Positions 59,658-64,000 of a stretch of 64,000 nt of DNA are shown here, one piece after another. Both the position numbers and the translations under genes were made by a program. The stretch's first letter is position 1. Each line of letters begins with the position of its first letter. The DNA comes from Nocardia sputorum (GTDB taxonomy: Bacteria > Actinomycetota > Actinomycetes > Mycobacteriales > Mycobacteriaceae). The stretch spans positions 1 to 64,000 of the forward strand of contig NZ_AP026978.1 in NCBI RefSeq assembly GCF_027924405.1. The letters run 5' to 3'. The notes under the pieces were generated by a model, which saw nothing but the letters and a program-made list of their open reading frames with translations, ran no database searches and had not been told where the DNA came from.

Positions 59658-62600
59658 CAGCGCGCCCCGGGGTCGCCGGTGAACCAGGGCGCGATCGGGT
59701 TGCCCCACCAGCGCGTCGAGGCGGGCACCGCGTCACCGCGCATGACCAGGGAGGCCGGGCCGATGGTCGCGCCGTCGCCGAGCGCCGAGGCGGGCAACGC
59801 CACGCAGTGCGGACCGAGGGTGGCGCCCGCGCCGAGGGTGACGGTGTCCATGGCCATGATCCGGTCGTGGAACAGATGGGTCTGCACCACACAGCCGCGT
59901 TCCACGGTCGCGCCGTCACCGAGAGTCACCAGATCCGCCTCCGGTAGCCAGTAGGACTCGCACCATACCCCGCGCCCGATGCGGGCGCCGAGGCCGCGAA
60001 GCCAGAGGTTCAGTACGGGCGTCCCGGTCGCCGCGCGCGCGAACCACGGCGCGACAACCGTTTCCACAAAGGTGTCGGAGACCTCGTTGCGCCAGACGAA
60101 CGAGCTCCACAGCGGATGCTCCCCGGTGCGTATCCGCCCGACCAGCAACCATTTGGCGGTCACGGCGCTCGCCCCCGCGACGGCGCCTGCGACCAGCAGC
60201 ACCACTCCGCTGAGCAGCCCGGCGGCGAGGTGGCCGAAGGTTTGCGCGAGCCACGCGAGGGTGCACAGCACGCCGAGTCCGATCGCGAAGGTCACCAGCA
60301 CCGGGAGCAAGCGGCAGGTCTCGACAAGGGCGCGAGCGACGCGCAGGCGGGCAGGTGGATCGAAGGTGCGCGCCGTATCGGCGTTCTCCGCGGCCCGGCG
60401 CAGCCGGACCGGCGGGCTGCCCAGCCAGGACGAGCCGGGCTTGGCCTTGGACGGCGCCGCCGACAGCACCGCGACCAGCCCGTTCTTCGGGACCCGGCGG
60501 CCGGGGGCGGTCATCCCGGAGTTCCCGAGGAAGGCGCGCTTGCCGACTTTCGCCGCACCGATGTGCAGCCAGCCCCCGCCGAGTTCGTAACCGGCGATCA
60601 TGGTGTCGTCGGCCAGGAAGGCTCCGTCGGCGACCGTGGTGAACTTCGGCAGCAGCAGCACCGTGGACGCCTCGACGCTCTTGCCCACCTTCGCGCCGAG
60701 CAAGCGCAGCCACACCGGGGTGAGCAGGCTGGCGTACAGCGGGAACAGGAAGGTGCGCGCGGAATCCAGCAGCCGCTCGGTGGCCCATGCCTGCCAGCCG
60801 ACCCGGCTGCGCACCGGATGGTAGCCCTCCGTCAGGCCGATGCTCAGCAGGCGGACCGCGACGATGGTCGCCGCCGCGTAGACGCCCAGGCTGAGCAGCG
60901 TGGCGAGGGGGAGGACGGCGAACGCGCGCGCGGCGCCGCCCGCGAGGGTGCGGGTGTCGCGAACGAACCAGGCCAGGAACGCGCCACCGGCGCCGATGCC
61001 GAGAATCGGCATGGCGGCCAGCGCCATCGACGTGACGCCGAAGATCGCGACCCAGTGCCGGGCTCGATCGGGCGTGTGCGCGGGCCAGCGGTGCTGGGCT
61101 TTGCCGACCTTCACCGCGGGCGAACCGGCCCATTCCTGTTCGGCCTTCACCTTGCCGGACACCGCCGAGCCGGGCGCCACCTCGGCGTTTCTGCCGATCT
61201 TCGTGCCTGGCAAGAGGATCGAGCGCGAGCCGACCACCGCGCCGGGGCCGATGGTGATCGGGCCCAGATGCACGACGTCGCCGTCGATCCAGTACCCGGA
61301 CAGGTCCACTTCCGGCTCCACGCTGCATCCGTCGCCGAGCTCGAGCATGCCCGTCACCGGCGGGAGGCTGTGCAGGTCGACGCCCTTGCCGATCTTCGCG
61401 CCGAGCGCGCGGGCGAACGGCACCATCCACGGCGCTCCGGACAGGTTCTCGGCGCCGCTGGCCTCGGAGAGACGGACGGCCGCCCACAGCCGTAGATGCG
61501 CCGAACCGCCGCGCGGATAGCGGCCCGGCCGGATGCCGCGCAGCAGCAGCCGCGCGCCGGCCACGCAGATCGCCATGCGGCCGGGCGGTGAGATGAACAG
61601 CAGGAACGCGGCCAGCGTCCACCACCAGGACAGTTGCGGCAGCCACGGCAGCGAGCCGGACCAGGCCGCGATGTTGCCGACGATCGCCAGCCAGGTCAGC
61701 CACTGCAGACCGGTGAGCGTGGTGAGCGGGATGGTGGCGAGCACCTGCGCGGCTTGTGCGAGCACCGGCGTCGGCCGCACCGTCCGCTCGGCGACCGCCA
61801 CGGCGGGCGTGGTCTGCTCCAGCAGGTCGGCCAGCGCGCCGAGGCGAGGGTGGTCGTAGACGTCGGCGACGGCGATCTGCGGATACCGTTCGCGCAGCGC
61901 GGTGACCAGCTGCGCTGCCGCGAGCGAACCGCCGCCCAGGTCGAAGAAGTCCGCGTCGAGGTCGCTCGCCTCCGCGCCGAGGATGGCGTCCCACAGTCCG
62001 GCGACCCACAGGGCCGTGCCGGTCAGCTCGTTGTCGTCGTCGTCCTCGGCGGCGTTGGGCAGCGGCCACGGCAGCGCGTCCCGGTCGACCTTGCCGGAGG
62101 TACGGGTGGGCAGCTCGTCGACCACGGCGAGCCGGGGCACCAGCGGCGCCGGAAGGCGCTCGGCGAGGACGGCGCGCGCGGCCTTGGCATCGAAGTCCGG
62201 GCCGGGCCCGGTCAGATAGCCGACCAGAAGCTTGTTGCCGGCCTTGGTGGTTCGAATGGCTGCCGCCGCACCCGTGACGCCGGGCAGATGCTGCAGAGCG
62301 TTGTCGATCTCACCGAGTTCGATGCGCCGTCCACCCAGCTTGATCTGATCGTCGGCGCGGCCGAGGAAAACGAGGCCGGCGCTGTCGTTGCGCACCAGGT
62401 CACCGCTGCGGTATGCGCGCTCCCAGCCGACGGAGGGCAGTGGCGCGTATTTCTCGGCGTCCTTGACCGGGTCGAGATAGCGCGCGAGACCGACGCCGCC
62501 GATCACCAACTCCCCGGATTCGCCCTCCGCCACCGGGTTACCCGCCTGGTCCACCACCACCAGGTCCCAGCCGTTGAGCGGCAGGCCGATCCGGATCGGC

Positions 62601-63589
62601 CATCGACCGTCCAACCGTGCGGCGCAGGCGACGACCGTGGCTTCCGTAGGGCCATAGGTATTCCACACCTCGCGCGCCGAATCGCCGTTGCCCGCCAGAC
62701 GCTCGGCGAGTTCCGGCGGGACGGCCTCGCCGCCGAAGATGAGCAGCCGCACCGCCTCCAGGGCCTCGACCGGCCAGGTCGCCGCCAGGGTCGGGACGGT
62801 CGAGACCACGCTGATCTCCCGCCGCACCAGCCAGGGACCGAGATCCGCGCCGGTGCGCACCAACTCGCGCGGAGCAGGCACCAGACAGGCGCCGTTGCGC
62901 CAGGCCAGCCACATCTCCTCGCAGGACGCGTCGAACGCGACCGACAGCCCCGCGAGCACCCGGTCACCGGGACCGATCGGAGCGTCGCGGAGAAACAGGT
63001 CGGCTTCGGCGTCGACGAAGGCGGCCGCGTTGCGATGGGTGACGGCAACGCCTTTCGGCGTGCCGGTGGAACCGGAGGTGAAGATGATCCAGGCGTCGTC
63101 GCCGGGGCTGGGCAGCGTCGACCAGGTCTGCTCGCGCTGCTGCTCGGCCGCGCGGATACCCGCGGCCGTGGTCTCGATGCCCGCCACAGTCACGATCGCG
63201 GTGACCTGCGCCTCGCCGAAGACCAGCTGCGCGCGCTCGTCCGGGTCGTCCGCGTCGACCGGCACGTACGCGGCGCCGGAGTACAGGACGGCGAGGATGG
63301 TCACGTAGAGCCCGCGGGTGCCCGACGGCATGCGCACGCCGACCCGATCGCCCGGTCGCACGCCCGCCGTGGCGAGACGCGCCATGGTCTTCTCGATCTC
63401 GACGACCAGCTCCAGATAGGTCAGCACCACGTCGCCGTCGTCGATGGCGGGGGCATCGGGATGGGCGAGCGCCGTCGCGGTCAGGATGTCGACGAGCGTC
63501 CTCGGTCCTGGTGCGCGGTCGCCGCGCGACAACGGGCGCGCCGGCGCGTCGACGTCTGTCTCGAGCATGGTGCTCTGCGCACCTCCCAT
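59657..63589 (-). CDS. Pls/PosA-family membrane-bound non-ribosomal peptide synthetase
   Basis: The 1310-residue protein starts at ATG 63589; ATG 63568 is an alternative. An adenylation domain fills the first 500 residues: FTSGSTGTPKG (A3), NTYGPTEATV (A5), YRSGDLVR (A7) and TSGKVDRDALP (A10). A carrier domain follows, with the phosphopantetheine Ser555 in DLGGGSLAA. The C-terminal 700 residues alternate membrane helices with left-handed beta-helix (hexapeptide) segments such as ITIGPGAVVGSRSILLPG and LGDGATVERGCVVQ. This is the Pls-type terminal domain; epsilon-poly-L-lysine synthetase has 1319 residues and a similar plan. The amino acid used is not known. Confidence 0.92.
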   Translation of the reverse strand: MGGAQSTMLETDVDAPARPLSRGDRAPGPRTLVDILTATALAHPDAPAIDDGDVVLTYLELVVEIEKTMARLATAGVRPGDRVGVRMPSGTRGLYVTILAVLYSGAAYVPVDADDPDERAQLVFGEAQVTAIVTVAGIETTAAGIRAAEQQREQTWSTLPSPGDDAWIIFTSGSTGTPKGVAVTHRNAAAFVDAEADLFLRDAPIGPGDRVLAGLSVAFDASCEEMWLAWRNGACLVPAPRELVRTGADLGPWLVRREISVVSTVPTLAATWPVEALEAVRLLIFGGEAVPPELAERLAGNGDSAREVWNTYGPTEATVVACAARLDGRWPIRIGLPLNGWDLVVVDQAGNPVAEGESGELVIGGVGLARYLDPVKDAEKYAPLPSVGWERAYRSGDLVRNDSAGLVFLGRADDQIKLGGRRIELGEIDNALQHLPGVTGAAAAIRTTKAGNKLLVGYLTGPGPDFDAKAARAVLAERLPAPLVPRLAVVDELPTRTSGKVDRDALPWPLPNAAEDDDDNELTGTALWVAGLWDAILGAEASDLDADFFDLGGGSLAAAQLVTALRERYPQIAVADVYDHPRLGALADLLEQTTPAVAVAERTVRPTPVLAQAAQVLATIPLTTLTGLQWLTWLAIVGNIAAWSGSLPWLPQLSWWWTLAAFLLFISPPGRMAICVAGARLLLRGIRPGRYPRGGSAHLRLWAAVRLSEASGAENLSGAPWMVPFARALGAKIGKGVDLHSLPPVTGMLELGDGCSVEPEVDLSGYWIDGDVVHLGPITIGPGAVVGSRSILLPGTKIGRNAEVAPGSAVSGKVKAEQEWAGSPAVKVGKAQHRWPAHTPDRARHWVAIFGVTSMALAAMPILGIGAGGAFLAWFVRDTRTLAGGAARAFAVLPLATLLSLGVYAAATIVAVRLLSIGLTEGYHPVRSRVGWQAWATERLLDSARTFLFPLYASLLTPVWLRLLGAKVGKSVEASTVLLLPKFTTVADGAFLADDTMIAGYELGGGWLHIGAAKVGKRAFLGNSGMTAPGRRVPKNGLVAVLSAAPSKAKPGSSWLGSPPVRLRRAAENADTARTFDPPARLRVARALVETCRLLPVLVTFAIGLGVLCTLAWLAQTFGHLAAGLLSGVVLLVAGAVAGASAVTAKWLLVGRIRTGEHPLWSSFVWRNEVSDTFVETVVAPWFARAATGTPVLNLWLRGLGARIGRGVWCESYWLPEADLVTLGDGATVERGCVVQTHLFHDRIMAMDTVTLGAGATLGPHCVALPASALGDGATIGPASLVMRGDAVPASTRWWGNPIAPWFTGDPGAR

Positions 63590-64000
63590 CGACTTGCCTC
63601 ACACTTTCGGCGTTGTTGTGCCATATCTGGGTTACCAAAGGGCAAACGCCGCGATGGCCAGTTGTCCACGGTACCCGGGGTTGTCGTCGTCTGTTGTTCA
63701 CCGGACCGGTCGTCGGATCGACCGGTGCCGTGCTCGTTGTTGCAGGTGGGCCGGGTATTCGCCGCTCACGCAGGGCAACCCGCTGGTCGAGGGATCGTCC
63801 TCGCGTTCGCCGGGAGATCGCTGGAGCTGAAGTGTGATTCCGCTCATCGAAGCGGCGCGAACTCCGCCGTGTTGCCGGGCTCGCGGCGGCGTGTTCAACC
63901 GGTCGCGGAGGAAGTCCGACCAGGCGTGCGCCGATCGGGTCAGCCCGCCGAAGCAGGCTCGGTGAAGGGCGGCGGGAAGTCACGTCGCGGTATCGCACTC
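63590..64000. other. Region upstream of the synthetase gene to the right edge, no gene recognised
   Basis: The region should contain the minus-strand promoter of the synthetase gene: an AT-richer patch around 63600-63660 includes TATGGC and TTTGGT elements on that strand. Beyond it the sequence is GC-rich. Short open frames on both strands have no ribosome binding site or motif. Confidence 0.4.

Noticed and set aside
59916..62069. 717-codon alternative frame inside the peptide synthetase gene
   Set aside because: Same strand but out of frame with the well-conserved A and T domain motifs; the composition is Arg/Gly/Ala noise.

Overview
The window is high-GC actinobacterial chromosome, most likely Nocardia or a close relative. 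The left part reproduces, in inverted order, a conserved mycobacterial/nocardial gene order: acs, dppABCD, a degenerate Fic-like gene, a HAD phosphatase, ssd, tad pilus genes, a DEAH helicase, cspA, topA and holB (compare M. tuberculosis Rv3667 down to Rv3644c). Many genes start at or next to the expected transcription start, with a TANNNT -10 box 6-8 nt before the start codon. This leaderless style is common in Mycobacterium and its relatives.

Layout. 1-5.8 kb: the start of acetyl-CoA synthetase, then a four-gene oligopeptide ABC importer. 5.8-13.7 kb: Fic-like protein, SerB-like phosphatase, an intergenic region where mycobacteria encode the 6S-like RNA Ms1/MTS2823, then a compact Tad/Flp secretion cluster (CpaE-like, TadA, TadB, TadC, a pilin and two TadE-like proteins). 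14.0-22.3 kb: housekeeping genes for helicase, cold-shock protein, topoisomerase I, a DinB-fold protein and the DNA polymerase III delta' subunit.

22.4-36.8 kb: a 14.4-kb integrated element in the 3' end of a tRNA-Thr(CGT) gene, bounded by perfect 38-bp repeats. Its front end is integrase and repressor on one strand, with excisionase-like, primase-polymerase and P-loop replication genes on the other. That order is typical of phage-inducible islands, and no conjugation gene is visible. Cargo: a divergent TrmO-like protein, an XRE-TPR regulator with three small divergent genes, an overlapping pair that looks like an acidic immunity protein plus a PD-(D/E)XK nuclease toxin, a frameshifted gene, and a complete BsuBI/PstI-family restriction-modification system. 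Beyond the right repeat lie fragments of older insertions (integrase, DUF2786, IS256, XRE-TPR), suggesting repeated use of the same tRNA gene.

37.7-64 kb: accessory chromosomal genes. These include an FKBP isomerase; a TetR-controlled DUF1772/PPOX unit; a MarR-HbpS divergent pair with clear tandem operators; three alpha/beta hydrolases next to a large ATPase-LuxR regulator; an FHA-ABC exporter of the Rv1747 type; an RsbQ-RsbP energy-stress pair; an MFS transporter; assorted membrane, secreted and F420/FMN-type proteins; and an M1 aminopeptidase gene overlapping a Pls/PosA-type membrane peptide synthetase that ends about 400 bases before the right edge.
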